In this document: one piece after another, positions 48,805-57,776 of the stretch
Numbering within the stretch: position 1 is the stretch's first letter
Layout of the letters: each line of letters opens with the position of its first letter
Source of the DNA: Xanthomonas vasicola
GTDB lineage: Bacteria > Pseudomonadota > Gammaproteobacteria > Xanthomonadales > Xanthomonadaceae
Direction: 5' to 3'
Length of the DNA stretch: 61,258 bases
Assembly: GCF_000772705.2 (NCBI RefSeq)
Contig: NZ_JSBW02000016.1
Span: 1-61,258 of the forward strand
The notes under the pieces: generated by a model
Told to the model about the DNA's origin: nothing
The model's database searches: none
Seen by the model: the letters and a program-made list of their open reading frames with translations, nothing else
Made by a program: the position numbers and the translations under genes

Positions 48805-48946
48805 GCGCGATGCTCCGTAAGGCCATCGCCCGAGCGGGCTGAATGGCCGCGACCGTAGGAAGAAGCCGCTATGATGCAGTGCACAGCGGAATATGCACAA
48901 GCATGAACCTGTAAATTTTGGACACTAGTTCAAAGAGGTGGTCTTG

Positions 48947-49768
48947 ATGTCAACAATTCGGCCGGTGTTTTACGTCTCCGATGGAACCGGTATCACCGCT
49001 GAAACGATTGGGCATAGCCTGCTCACGCAGTTCAGCGGATTCAATTTTGTCACCGACCGCATGTCGTTCATTGATGATGCAGAAAAAGCACGCGATGCCG
49101 CGATGCGTGTGCGCGCTGCAGGCGAGCGGTACCAAGTGCGCCCGGTGGTGGTCAATTCGTGCGTGGACCCACAATTGAGCATGATCCTGGCCGAAAGCGG
49201 CGCGCTGATGCTGGATGTGTTCGCACCCTTCATCGAGCCGTTGGAGCGCGAGCTCAACGCGCCGCGTCATTCGCGTGTGGGTCGCGCGCACGGCATGGTG
49301 GATTTCGAGACTTACCACCGCCGTATCAACGCGATGAACTTCGCGCTGAGTCACGACGATGGCATTGCACTGAATTACGATGAGGCCGACGTGATCCTGG
49401 TGGCGGTGTCGCGCGCGGGCAAAACGCCGACCTGCATCTATCTGGCCTTGCATTACGGCATTCGCGCCGCCAACTATCCGCTCACCGACGAAGATCTGGA
49501 AAACGAACAGCTGCCGCCGCGGTTGCGCAATTACCGCAGCAAATTGTTTGGTCTGACCATCGATCCGGAGCGGCTGCAGCAGATTCGGCAGGAGCGGCGT
49601 GCGAATTCGCGCTACAGCGCAGCAGAAACCTGCCGTCGCGAAGTGGCGATTGCCGAGCGCATGTTCCAGATGGAGCGCATTCCCTCGCTCAGCACCACCA
49701 ATACGTCGATCGAAGAAATTTCCAGCAAGGTGTTGTCTACGTTGGGACTGCAGCGCGAAATGTTTTGA
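48947..49768 (+). CDS. ppsR: PEP synthase regulatory kinase/phosphatase
   Basis: A 273-residue DUF299 protein that inactivates PEP synthase by ADP-dependent threonine phosphorylation and reactivates it by pyrophosphate-forming dephosphorylation. [18 protein letters not shown] is the family start, and the nucleotide loop is [22 protein letters not shown] at 48947 follows AAGAGG; the track upstream adds three residues only. Divergent from ppsA with 142 bp between the starts. Confidence 0.95.
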   Translation: MSTIRPVFYVSDGTGITAETIGHSLLTQFSGFNFVTDRMSFIDDAEKARDAAMRVRAAGERYQVRPVVVNSCVDPQLSMILAESGALMLDVFAPFIEPLERELNAPRHSRVGRAHGMVDFETYHRRINAMNFALSHDDGIALNYDEADVILVAVSRAGKTPTCIYLALHYGIRAANYPLTDEDLENEQLPPRLRNYRSKLFGLTIDPERLQQIRQERRANSRYSAAETCRREVAIAERMFQMERIPSLSTTNTSIEEISSKVLSTLGLQREMF

Positions 49769-49770
49769 GC

Positions 49771-49800
49771 GGGCAGTGGGGATTGGACAGTCGGGATTAG
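49771..49800. repeat. Heptad-repeat single arm after ppsR
   Basis: Units GGGCAGT, GGGGATT, GGACAGT and CGGGATT occur just after the ppsR stop, the same 7-bp type as the arms around guaB. No opposite arm is seen before the next gene at 49975, so this is a half unit. Confidence 0.55.
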
Positions 49801-49974
49801 TGGCCGTCACTTGCGTTCGGCCGCAATGCACATCGGCTCGAAAGAGCTGCCAACGCGGTTCCGTCGGCGGCTGGGGGAAACGAAGCGGGCGGGGCAGTGC
49901 TCCGCCAAGGTAGGCCTGCGGTTGGGCCCTCGTCAATGCTGCCCGTGCGGCGGCGCAGCGTGTAGGATCGGTCC

Positions 49975-50484
49975 ATGGCCCAAGCACTGAGCAAACTCGA
50001 ACGCATTCCCAAACTGAGCCGCTTTGGCTGGCTGATGGGCTTGTACGCAGAAAACTTCCAGCATCTGACTCGGCTATTCGCTCCGGCCGATCTGGCCCCC
50101 GGCTCCTACGTGTCGTCGATCGGCGACGGTTTGAACCTGCGGCTGGACGTGATCGAATGCCATCGCTACACGGTGGAGCTGCGGCTGACCTACGACCTGT
50201 GTGACCCGGTCACCGGCGAGCCGGACCCGTCTGCGTACGTGCGCCTGTACCGCGACGCGCGTCAGGCAGAGACCACGCATTGCTATGTCGGTCGTCGCTG
50301 GCAAGACGTGATGGGCATGTTCCCGCCGCCGGCCGAGCTGATCAGCCACCGCATGCGGATGAATACGTTCCTGGGCAAGTGGCTGGAGTACCTGGCCGAG
50401 CGTGGCCACGGCGTTGCGACGCTGCGCCTGGATACCGATTATGTGGCACCGCCGCGGCCGAACCCGCAGGCCGCCGTCAGCTGA
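49975..50484 (+). CDS. DUF1249 family protein
   Basis: A 169-residue DUF1249 protein. The family pattern LMGLYAENFQHLTRLF, YRHTVELRLTYDL-like text, VRLYRDARQAE and MNTFLGKWLEYLAERGH is clear. In E. coli-type genomes this family lies beside nudix ADP-sugar pyrophosphatase and cpdA (YqiB family), and here a NUDIX gene also follows 86 bp downstream, so the link is conserved. Function unknown. Confidence 0.88.
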   Translation: MAQALSKLERIPKLSRFGWLMGLYAENFQHLTRLFAPADLAPGSYVSSIGDGLNLRLDVIECHRYTVELRLTYDLCDPVTGEPDPSAYVRLYRDARQAETTHCYVGRRWQDVMGMFPPPAELISHRMRMNTFLGKWLEYLAERGHGVATLRLDTDYVAPPRPNPQAAVS

Positions 50485-50570
50485 GCTGTTGTTCTCCGGC
50501 GGGCGTGCGCCAGGCCGCTTCGGTCAACCGCTTCAGTCATACTGATGCGCTTCGTTTCAGATCGCGTGCC

Positions 50571-51059
50571 ATGCCCTATACCCCGATTGTCGCCACGCTT
50601 GGCTACCTGTTGTCGCCGGACGGCACCCAGGTGCTGATGATTCACCGCAATGCCCGTCCCGGCGACCAGCATCTGGGCAAATACAACGGCCTGGGCGGCA
50701 AGCTGGAACCGGAAGAAGACGTGCTGGCCTGCATGCGCCGCGAAATTCGTGAAGAAGCCGGGGTCGACTGCGGCGAGATGCAACTGCGCGGCACCATCAG
50801 CTGGCCGGGCTTCGGCAAGCAGGGCGAAGACTGGCTGGGCTTCGTGTTCCTGATCGGCAGCTTCGAAGGCACGCCGCACACTTCCAATCCGGAGGGCACG
50901 CTGGAATGGATCGCGATCGACCGCATGGACGAGGTGCCGATGTGGGAAGGCGACCGCCATTTCCTGCCGCTGGTGTTCGATGGCGACCCGCGCCCATTCC
51001 ACGGTGTCATGCCGTATCGCGACGGGCGCATGCAGTCGTGGACGTATTCGCGCATCTGA
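50571..51059 (+). CDS. NUDIX hydrolase, MutT-like
   Basis: A 162-residue NUDIX hydrolase probably acting on an (8-oxo-)dNTP or similar. The Nudix box is complete: GGKLEPEEDVLACMRRE followed by IREEAGV. YTPIVATLGYLL and LVFDGDPRPFHGVMPYRDG match the 8-oxo-dGTP diphosphatase subgroup. ATG at 50571; the frame is open upstream inside the DUF1249 gene but out of its frame, so not coding. Confidence 0.88.
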   Translation: MPYTPIVATLGYLLSPDGTQVLMIHRNARPGDQHLGKYNGLGGKLEPEEDVLACMRREIREEAGVDCGEMQLRGTISWPGFGKQGEDWLGFVFLIGSFEGTPHTSNPEGTLEWIAIDRMDEVPMWEGDRHFLPLVFDGDPRPFHGVMPYRDGRMQSWTYSRI

Positions 51060-51428
51060 TCGGTTTGCGTGCCAGCGGCTTGCGCAGTACGTGAGATACG
51101 CGTTGCTGATACCGCGCCAGTAGGACGTTAGCCGAACGCGACTGCAGCGTTTCGACCTTCTGCCAGCGATGTGGGGCAGCGATCTAGCACTCGGCGCCAG
51201 ATCGGCGTGCAGTGCCGGCTATCAGCGCAGCATCTGTCACCAGCCAAGCTCAACCGTTCCATTTGAACCTCAATCATCGGGAGCATCTCGGCTCTCCATG
51301 GAACGGCGAACGTCCCTCAGTTCTCCACAACCCCTGCGGATGGACGCTGCGCAAGTCTGGGGACAAGCGCGCGCAGCCGTTGCGCCAGCTGGCGGGCGCA
51401 ACGGCTGGTCAAAATTTCGCCAGCGCGT
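51060..51428. other. Gap with hairpin at the bdhA end
   Basis: A 369-bp gap between convergent genes. At 51374-51407 a perfect 13-bp stem (CAGCCGTTGCGCC and GGCGCAACGGCTG, 8-base loop) sits 22 bases past the bdhA stop, a likely 3' end hairpin although no T-run follows. Nothing else was recognised. Confidence 0.6.
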
Positions 51429-52187
51429 TTATTGCGCCGTCCAGCCGCCGTCGATGGCGATGGATTGCCCAGTGATGTTGCGTGCAGCATGCGACATCAG
51501 AAACGCCACGGTGCCGGCCAGCTCGTCGTAGTCGATAAAGGCGCCCTTGGGCATTGGCTTGAGCATCACCTCGCGGATCACCGCGTCTTCGGCGATGCCG
51601 CGAATACGCGCCTGATCGGCGATTTGCCGCTCCACCAGCGGCGTGCGCACATAGCTGGGGCACAGCGTGTTCACGGTGATGTCGTCATCGGCGGTTTCCA
51701 GGGCGATGACCTTGGCCAGGCCCACCAGCCCATGCTTGGCGGCGACATATGCGCTCTTGTACGGGCTGGCCACCAGCGAGTGGATACTGCCGATGTTGAC
51801 GATGCGGCCATAGCCGCCCGCGCGCATGCCAGGCAGCACGGCGCGACTCAGGCGTGCGGCGCCGGTGAGCATCACATCCAGCAGCAGTGCCCACTGCTGC
51901 ATCGGGAATTCTTCCAGCGCGGCCACGTGCTGCAGGCCGGCATTGTTCACCAGCACTTGCGGCGAGCGGGATACGCCGGCCAGTGCCTGCGCGATGCTGT
52001 CTGCGTCGGTGACGTCCAGCGCCAGCGCTTCGGCCGAGCGGCCGGCCTGGCGTAACGCATGCGCCGTGCGCTCGGCGGCCGCCAGCTGCATATCGCTGAC
52101 GATCAGGTGATGGCCGTCGGCCGCCAGCTGGGTGGCGATACCGGCGCCAATGCCGCTGCCCGCGCCGGTAATCAGGATGCTGCGCAT
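51429..52187 (-). CDS. bdhA: 3-hydroxybutyrate dehydrogenase
   Basis: A 252-residue SDR enzyme that oxidises D-3-hydroxybutyrate to acetoacetate with NAD, the last step of polyhydroxybutyrate use. TGAGSGIGAGIA is the cofactor loop, VNNAGLQHVAALEEFP and NIGSIHSLVASPYKSAYVAAKHGLVGL contain the Asn, Ser, Tyr and Lys, and NTLCPSYVRTPLVERQI is typical of the 3HB dehydrogenase subgroup. It lies near phaE-phaC on the opposite strand, which supports the assignment. Confidence 0.93.
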   Translation of the reverse strand: MRSILITGAGSGIGAGIATQLAADGHHLIVSDMQLAAAERTAHALRQAGRSAEALALDVTDADSIAQALAGVSRSPQVLVNNAGLQHVAALEEFPMQQWALLLDVMLTGAARLSRAVLPGMRAGGYGRIVNIGSIHSLVASPYKSAYVAAKHGLVGLAKVIALETADDDITVNTLCPSYVRTPLVERQIADQARIRGIAEDAVIREVMLKPMPKGAFIDYDELAGTVAFLMSHAARNITGQSIAIDGGWTAQ

Positions 52188-52319
52188 CGGGTGTCCTCAC
52201 GAAGTCATGCGCGGCCTGGAGCGGTCACGCGGATCGCCAGCCTAGCCGAGTGTGGCGAAACGGTCGCCTGCATCGCGCGCGCGCGTTACCCTTCGTGTCT
52301 TGCTCACCTCAGGCTCCGC

Positions 52320-52934
52320 ATGAAACGCCATTTTTCGATGCTGCGCGATTTCCAACTGGCGGACTGGTTCACGCTTGCCAACGCGTTCTGCGGCACCGGC
52401 GCGGTGTTTGCGGCAATGCGGTTCCTGCAAGAAGGGCATCGTGGCGATTTGTTGCTGGGGATGGCGCTGATTCCGCTGGCATTCGTGTTCGATGCGCTGG
52501 ACGGGCACGTGGCGCGCTGGCGCAAGGCGTCTTCCACCCTGGGCCGTGAGCTGGATTCGCTGGCGGACGTGATTTCCTTCGGCGTGGCGCCGGCAGCGCT
52601 GGGGTATGCCTGCGGCATGCGTGGCGGTTGGGATTGGTTGGTGCTGAGCTATTTCGTCTGCTGCGGCGTGAGCCGGCTGGCGCGCTACAACGTCACCGCC
52701 GAGGAGATCGCCGGCGAGGCCGACAAGGTGCCGTATTTCGAAGGCACGCCCATTCCCACCAGCCTGCTGCTGGTGATCCTGCTCGCGGTTGCCGCCAGCA
52801 GCGGGCATATCGGCGAGACCTTGTGGTGGGGCCAGTGGCAGCTGGGGCCGTGGCAGTTCCACCCACTGGTATTGTTGTTTGCGGTGTCCGGCTCGCTGAT
52901 GATCAGCAAGACGCTGCGAATCCCCAAACCCTGA
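52320..52934 (+). CDS. pssA: CDP-diacylglycerol-serine phosphatidyltransferase
   Basis: A 204-residue membrane enzyme that makes phosphatidylserine, the precursor of phosphatidylethanolamine. The CDP-alcohol phosphotransferase motif D-G-xx-A-R-x8-G-xxx-D-xxx-D is exact: DGHVARWRKASSTLG then RELDSLAD (about residues 61-83). Six or so hydrophobic segments are present. ATG at 52320 gives MKRHFSMLRDFQLADWFTLAN, the normal start; the open frame upstream overlaps the bdhA gene and is rejected. It is followed by phaE 56 bp on. Confidence 0.92.
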   Translation: MKRHFSMLRDFQLADWFTLANAFCGTGAVFAAMRFLQEGHRGDLLLGMALIPLAFVFDALDGHVARWRKASSTLGRELDSLADVISFGVAPAALGYACGMRGGWDWLVLSYFVCCGVSRLARYNVTAEEIAGEADKVPYFEGTPIPTSLLLVILLAVAASSGHIGETLWWGQWQLGPWQFHPLVLLFAVSGSLMISKTLRIPKP

Positions 52935-52989
52935 GCGGCACGCTGGTATGCACGCGGTAGGATGGATTGGTGAACGGTCACGGGATGGA

Positions 52990-54216
52990 ATGATGGCAAG
53001 CAGCGGTTCGGACAACGGCAACTTCGATGACAAGGCGCGCCAATACTGGGCTGCCTGGGGAGATGCCATGCGCCACGGCCAGGCCGGCCCCGCTGCGCAA
53101 CAACCGCCGCCTGCGTCCGGTGGCGACGCCCCGCAGGATTGGCGCAAGGCGGTGGATTGGTGGTCGCAGTTGCTGCCCACGCAGGCCGCACCGCAGGCGC
53201 AGGAGGCGATCAACCGCTTCCGTACCCACGCCGGCGATTGGTTCGGCACCATGCAGCAAGTGGCCGCGCAGTTTGCCGGGCGCGATACCTCGGCCAATGA
53301 AGTGGCCGATGCCTGGCGCCAGGCCGTGCAAGGGCAGGGCGAACAGCTGATGCAGTGGACGCTGGGCTCGCTGCGCGGTGGTAGCCCGGGCGGGTTCGAC
53401 CCGTGGCTGCAGGAAGCGGCGCAGACGCTGCAAAAGTGGCGGGAGGAAAACGCACCGTGGCTGGACATGCCGGCGTTTGGTTTGAACCGCAATCACCAGT
53501 CGCGCCTACAAAAGTTGGCCCGCGCGCAGCAGGATTTTCAGGCCCAATCGGAGGCCTATGGCGAGCAACTCAAGGCGGCGATCGAACAGGCGTTTGCCCG
53601 TTTTGCGTCAAAGCTCAGCGAACACGAGAGCAGTGGCAGCCAGTTGACCAGCGCCCGCGCCTTGTTCGACCTGTGGATCGAAGCGGCCGAAGAATCCTAT
53701 GCCGACGTCGCCTTGTCGGACCAGTTTCGCCAGGTGTATGGCGGCTTCGCCAATGCGCACATGCGCCTGCGCGCTGCGCTACAGGAAGAGATCGAGCAGC
53801 TCAGCGAACGCGTCGGCATGCCGACGCGTTCGGAGATGGACGCCGCGCATCGCCGCATCGCTGAACTGGAACGCCTGGTCAGGCGGATGCTGCGCACCGC
53901 AGCGTCACCGCCGAGCAAGCCCACGGCAGCGCCCGAAGCTGATCCGGTCGCACCAGCGGCCGGCAAGCGTGCGTCGGCCGCCAAGCAGCGCAGCGCAGCG
54001 CGGCCGGCCAAGGCTGCGCAGGCGGTGAAGCAGGGCGCATCGACGAAGGCGTCCGTCAAAAAGTCTGCGGCGCCGAAGGCTTCACCTAAAAAGACCTCGG
54101 CCATCACTCAGCCAGCGAAAAAGACGCCGGCTAAAAAGAGCACTGGCGCGAAGCACTCGACCAAGCCTGCGGCCGGCAAATCCGGTGCACACAAGCCACG
54201 TGGAGCGCAGGCATGA
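52990..54216 (+). CDS. phaE: Class III PHA synthase subunit PhaE with H1-like tail
   Basis: A 408-residue PhaE, the partner that activates PhaC in class III polyhydroxyalkanoate synthase. The PhaE pattern is in the middle: QSEAYGEQLKAAIEQAFARF, LFDLWIEAAEESYADVALSD and RMRLRAALQEEIEQL-like helices to LGMPTRSEMDAAHRRIAELE (about residues 200-310). From about residue 322 to the end the chain is Ala/Lys/Pro-rich and basic, with KKSAAPKASPKKTS and AKKTPAKKSTGAKHS, like histone H1 or the PhaF phasin tail. Start is ATG at 52990 or 52993, both after GGATGGA. It overlaps phaC by 4 bases (ATGA). Confidence 0.9.
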   Translation: MMASSGSDNGNFDDKARQYWAAWGDAMRHGQAGPAAQQPPPASGGDAPQDWRKAVDWWSQLLPTQAAPQAQEAINRFRTHAGDWFGTMQQVAAQFAGRDTSANEVADAWRQAVQGQGEQLMQWTLGSLRGGSPGGFDPWLQEAAQTLQKWREENAPWLDMPAFGLNRNHQSRLQKLARAQQDFQAQSEAYGEQLKAAIEQAFARFASKLSEHESSGSQLTSARALFDLWIEAAEESYADVALSDQFRQVYGGFANAHMRLRAALQEEIEQLSERVGMPTRSEMDAAHRRIAELERLVRRMLRTAASPPSKPTAAPEADPVAPAAGKRASAAKQRSAARPAKAAQAVKQGASTKASVKKSAAPKASPKKTSAITQPAKKTPAKKSTGAKHSTKPAAGKSGAHKPRGAQA

Positions 54217-55289
54217 AAGGCCCGTTGGGATTCAGCGCCGAAGATCTGATGCAGGAAACCCTGTCGATGCAACGCAAGTTGCGCGAAGGGCTCAAGCTGC
54301 TGCCCGGCGTGGACGATGTGGATTACGGCGTCACCGAGCGCGAAGAAATCTGGCGCGACGGCAAGGTGGTGCTGTATCGCTTCATCGGCGAGCAGGCCCC
54401 GGTAGCCAAGACGCCGCTACTGATCGTCTACGCGCTGGTCAATCGCCCGTACATGGTCGATCTGCAGGCGGATCGCTCACTGGTGAAGGGGCTGCTGAGT
54501 CACGGCCAGGACGTCTACGTGCTGGACTGGGGTTACCCGGACCGCTCCGAGCGCTACCTCACGCTGGAAGATTATTTGCTGCGCTATATCGATGGCGCAG
54601 TGGATCACCTGCGCGCGCAATCCGGGCTGGAGGCGGTCGATGTGCTCGGCATCTGCCAGGGCGGCACGTTCTCGCTGTGCTACGCCGCGCTGCAACGCGA
54701 CAAGGTGCGCAACCTGATCACGATGGTGACACCGGTGGATTTCCACACCCCCGACAACATGCTGTCCAACTGGGCGCGCATGGTCGATGTGGATCTGTTC
54801 GTGGAAACGATGGGCAACGTGCCGGCTGATCTGATGAACGCCAGTTACATGATGCTCAAGCCGTTCCGGCTCAATCTGCAGAAATATGTGGGCCTGCTCG
54901 ACATCCTTGACGACAAGCAGGCGCTGGAAGATTTCCTGCGCATGGAAAAATGGATCTTCGATTCGCCGGACCTCGCCGGTGAAGCCTTCCGCGAATTCGT
55001 CACCTTGTTCTACCAGCGCAATGGGCTGGTCACCGGGCAGGTGAGCATCGGCGGGCAGGCGGTCGACCTGCAGGCGCTCGACATGCCGGTGCTGAATATC
55101 TATGCCGAACACGATCACCTGGTGCCGCCGGATGCCTCGCGGGCACTGGGTGGGCTGGTCGGCAGCGACGATTACAGCGAACTGAGCTTCCGCGGTGGAC
55201 ATATCGGGATCTACGTCTCCGGGCGCGCGCAGCGCGAGGTGCCGGTGGCGATCCATCGCTGGTTGCAGGAACGTGGCGGGAATGGGTGA
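54213..55289 (+). CDS. phaC: Class III PHA synthase subunit PhaC
   Basis: A 358-residue polymerase that builds polyhydroxybutyrate from 3-hydroxyacyl-CoA. The catalytic triad aligns with Allochromatium PhaC (C149, D302, H331): Cys148 in VLGICQGGTFS, Asp301 in YAEHDHLVPP and His330 in FRGGHIGIYVS. It has the class III N-terminus and no long extension. ATG overlaps the phaE stop, so the subunits are translationally coupled. Confidence 0.95.
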   Translation: MKGPLGFSAEDLMQETLSMQRKLREGLKLLPGVDDVDYGVTEREEIWRDGKVVLYRFIGEQAPVAKTPLLIVYALVNRPYMVDLQADRSLVKGLLSHGQDVYVLDWGYPDRSERYLTLEDYLLRYIDGAVDHLRAQSGLEAVDVLGICQGGTFSLCYAALQRDKVRNLITMVTPVDFHTPDNMLSNWARMVDVDLFVETMGNVPADLMNASYMMLKPFRLNLQKYVGLLDILDDKQALEDFLRMEKWIFDSPDLAGEAFREFVTLFYQRNGLVTGQVSIGGQAVDLQALDMPVLNIYAEHDHLVPPDASRALGGLVGSDDYSELSFRGGHIGIYVSGRAQREVPVAIHRWLQERGGNG

Positions 55290-55403
55290 CATCGCGGCCT
55301 GCCGCACGCGCAGGTGACGCTGCGCTGAGCAGGTCGTGCAGCCATCACCATGTACTGCTGTCGCGCTTTTTAGACTGTTGGCTACGTTTGCAGGAGTCCT
55401 GTC

Positions 55404-55601
55404 ATGTCCACCACCACACTGTCCCGCTCCCTCAATGACCGCATGATCGCCGGTGTCGTTGGCGGCGTTGCGCATCGTTTTGGCTGGAGCTCCACGTTGC
55501 TGCGGGTGTTGTTCGTCATCGTGTCGATTGCCTCGGCCGCATTCCCCGGCATCCTGGTCTACCTGATCCTGTGGCTGCTGATTCCCAACCAGGCCGATTG
55601 A
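55404..55601 (+). CDS. PspC-domain membrane protein
   Basis: A 65-residue PspC-domain protein. It has the domain start LSRSLNDRMIAGVVGGVAHRFGWSSTLLRVLF and one membrane segment FVIVSIASAAFPGILVYLIL, split here across the family pattern. A GGAG-like ribosome site (CAGGAGTC) precedes the ATG. It overlaps the start of the HExxH gene. In E. coli PspC is part of the envelope-stress phage shock response; this short form may work alone. Confidence 0.88.
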   Translation: MSTTTLSRSLNDRMIAGVVGGVAHRFGWSSTLLRVLFVIVSIASAAFPGILVYLILWLLIPNQAD

Positions 55602-56086
55602 ATCCGGCAACGCGCGGGCGGCCTGCACTGCAGGCGCTGGGCGCGTTATGGACGCTGCCCAATACCTTGCTCGGGCTGGCGATCGGCGCGGCCGGGTGTT
55701 GCTTTGGCGCACGCGCAGTCTGGTCCCCGCGAGAATATGCGGTGGTCTTCCACGCTTATCCGTGGGGGCCGGGCGGGGCGATGACGTTGGGAAACGTCAT
55801 TCTGCTCAAAGGTGCCTCGCTCGACCTGCAGTGCAGCACTTACGCGCATGCCGCAGGCCGTTGCAAACATCCAGCGGTGCGCCTGGGCGACCACGAGCGC
55901 GCGCATGTTTATCAGTACATGCTGTTGGGGCCGCTGTTTTTGCCGGTGTATTTTTTGTGCGGCGGCATCCATGTGCGCAACCCGCTGGAGCGGGCCGCCG
56001 ATATGTACGCGATGCATGGCCACGGCTGGTGGCCGTGGCGCCTTCAACTCAGACGCGAGAAGCCGAACAACTCGGACAAGGGGTGA
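55598..56086 (+). CDS. Membrane protein with HERAH motif
   Basis: A 162-residue protein with a hydrophobic segment near residues 20-40 and a second near 110-130. Between them is DHERAHVYQYMLLGPLF, in which HERAH fits the zinc-protease HExxH pattern. Two cysteines sit at each side (LQCSTY, GRCKH). The start is taken as TTG 55598, overlapping the PspC stop (TTGA). Its last 43 bases overlap the convergent FAD oxidoreductase. I do not recognise a named family; a peptidase role is only a suggestion. Confidence 0.65.
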   Translation: MNPATRGRPALQALGALWTLPNTLLGLAIGAAGCCFGARAVWSPREYAVVFHAYPWGPGGAMTLGNVILLKGASLDLQCSTYAHAAGRCKHPAVRLGDHERAHVYQYMLLGPLFLPVYFLCGGIHVRNPLERAADMYAMHGHGWWPWRLQLRREKPNNSDKG

Positions 56087-57255
56087 TGCGTGCCCTCCAA
56101 TTGGGCGCGTAATAATCCCGCGCCAATCGCGCTGTAGGTAATGCCGTTGCCGCCATAGGCCATGGCGAACGAGACGCGTGGCCCCAGTTCGGCATGCGGC
56201 CCGAAGAACGGCAACCCATCGGCAGTTTCTGCGAAGGTACCGGCCCATGCGAACGCGGGGCGCAGGCTCACATCGGGCATGGTCTTGGCAATTTTTTTCA
56301 GCAGCGTTTTCAGCTTGCTCTCCACCCGCGCATCGCGGCGCGTGGGGATGTCGATAGTGTCGTCTTCGCCACCGGCGACCACGCGTCCGTCCGGGGTGCT
56401 GCGGACGTACAAATACGGGCGCGCGGTCTCCCACATCATCGTGTGCTTGAGCGCACCCATCTCGCTATCGTGCAAGGGGTCCGTCACGAAGGCGTAGCTG
56501 CTGCGGTTGCGCGCCACTTGCTGCGACAGCCAACGCTGGTTGCCATAGCCTGCGGCCAGGATCACATGACGTGCGCGCACGTTGACGCCCTCTGCTGTGC
56601 GTAGTTCGACGTGCTGGTCGTGCGGATCGATCGCGGCAATGGTCGTGCGGTCGTGGATGCGTGCACCGTATTGCTCACACTCGGCAAACAGGCGGTAGCA
56701 CAGCCGGTACGGGTCCACGCTGGCGGCCAGGCGGCTAAGGATCGCGCCTTCCGAATGCACACCGTAGTTGTGCCAGAGCGGCGCGCGCTCGATCCATTCC
56801 ACCGGCAACTTGTGTGCTTTGCGGGTCTCCAGCTCGCTACGCAGGTCCTTCAAATCGCGCGCGCGACTGGCGTAGTACAGGCTATCCTGGCGCGTGAAAT
56901 CGGTGCCGCCAAGGGTGTTGCATAGGCCCTGCAGGTCGAGGATGGCTTGCGCGCAAGCGCCATACGCCAGCGCCGCTGCCGCCATGCCGTGCTGTTTGGC
57001 CAGTTCGATCATCGGCGTATCGATTTCGTACTGCAGTAAGGCGGTGCTGGCCGAGGTGCTGCCCCAGCCGATGTCGCGCTGTTCGATCACCGCCACTTCA
57101 TGGCCGTGGCGCAGGAGTTCATGCGCAATCAGCGCGGCGGTGACACCGCCACCGACGATGGCGACCTCGCATTGGGTGTCTTGCTCCAGGCGCGGGTAAG
57201 CGCGCATTAATCCATTGCGGATCGACCAGAACGGATAGCCACTTTTGAGGTCCAT
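56044..57255 (-). CDS. FAD-dependent oxidoreductase (DAO family)
   Basis: A 403-residue flavoprotein of the D-amino-acid-oxidase superfamily. The dinucleotide loop EVAIVGGGVTAALIAHELL lies near residue 30, RDIGWGSTSASTALLQYEID follows, and the C-terminal FAD contact is ADGLPFFGPHAEL...YGGNGITYSAIGA. ATG at 57255 gives the standard N-terminus; the open frame upstream is not coding. An amine or amino acid is the likely substrate, but nothing fixes it. Divergent from the orphan small gene and overlapping the HExxH gene at the 3' end by 43 bases. Confidence 0.9.
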   Translation of the reverse strand: MDLKSGYPFWSIRNGLMRAYPRLEQDTQCEVAIVGGGVTAALIAHELLRHGHEVAVIEQRDIGWGSTSASTALLQYEIDTPMIELAKQHGMAAAALAYGACAQAILDLQGLCNTLGGTDFTRQDSLYYASRARDLKDLRSELETRKAHKLPVEWIERAPLWHNYGVHSEGAILSRLAASVDPYRLCYRLFAECEQYGARIHDRTTIAAIDPHDQHVELRTAEGVNVRARHVILAAGYGNQRWLSQQVARNRSSYAFVTDPLHDSEMGALKHTMMWETARPYLYVRSTPDGRVVAGGEDDTIDIPTRRDARVESKLKTLLKKIAKTMPDVSLRPAFAWAGTFAETADGLPFFGPHAELGPRVSFAMAYGGNGITYSAIGAGLLRAQLEGTHHPLSELFGFSRLS

Positions 57256-57445
57256 GCGGTGTCGTAAACAGTGGGCGGACCGCGATTGACGGCCAACCGG
57301 GGTGAAGCGGCCGTGAGGCGAGCCCGGCCTTGCTGCCGTCACCAAACCGCAAACAGCCGGCGTTAACGTGCGTGGAAAGCTCCTCACGGCGCGCTGGTTA
57401 TCCTTCCGCCACAACGCAGCAACAGCAGCAGAAGAGGGTGTCGGT

Positions 57446-57673
57446 ATGTCGATTGTCCTGTACGTCGGTGGCAGCAAAGATGGCGACAAGGGCGTGGTGC
57501 CTTACGGTTTCAGCAAGTCGCGTGCAATGACCGACGCTGGCCCGGAGGTGTATGTCGAACGCATGGTGCCGCTGAAGGACGTCGGCAAGATTCGCGTGAT
57601 GGCGCTGGAATCGCTGCAGGAAAGCATCCTGGTCGAACGTGCCGCCACCCATTACGCACGCCGCGTCAGCTGA
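57446..57673 (+). CDS. Small conserved-looking orphan protein
   Basis: A 75-residue cytoplasmic protein starting MSIVLYVGGSKDGDKGVVPYGF, with RVMALESLQESILVERAATHYARR at the end. It is amphipathic, mixed-charge, and codon use is like that of its neighbours. AAGAGGG lies 8-14 bases before the ATG at 57446. No family recognised; it stands between the divergent FAD oxidoreductase and tex. The regular composition and ribosome site make a real gene likely. Confidence 0.65.
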   Translation: MSIVLYVGGSKDGDKGVVPYGFSKSRAMTDAGPEVYVERMVPLKDVGKIRVMALESLQESILVERAATHYARRVS

Positions 57674-57776
57674 GCGCGGCGGCATAGGTTTACGACGGCG
57701 CTGTCAACGGGTTTCCGTGGCGGGCCTGCACTGCGAAAATGCTTTTTTTCAGTGAAGCGGTTCACGCCGCGCCGTC

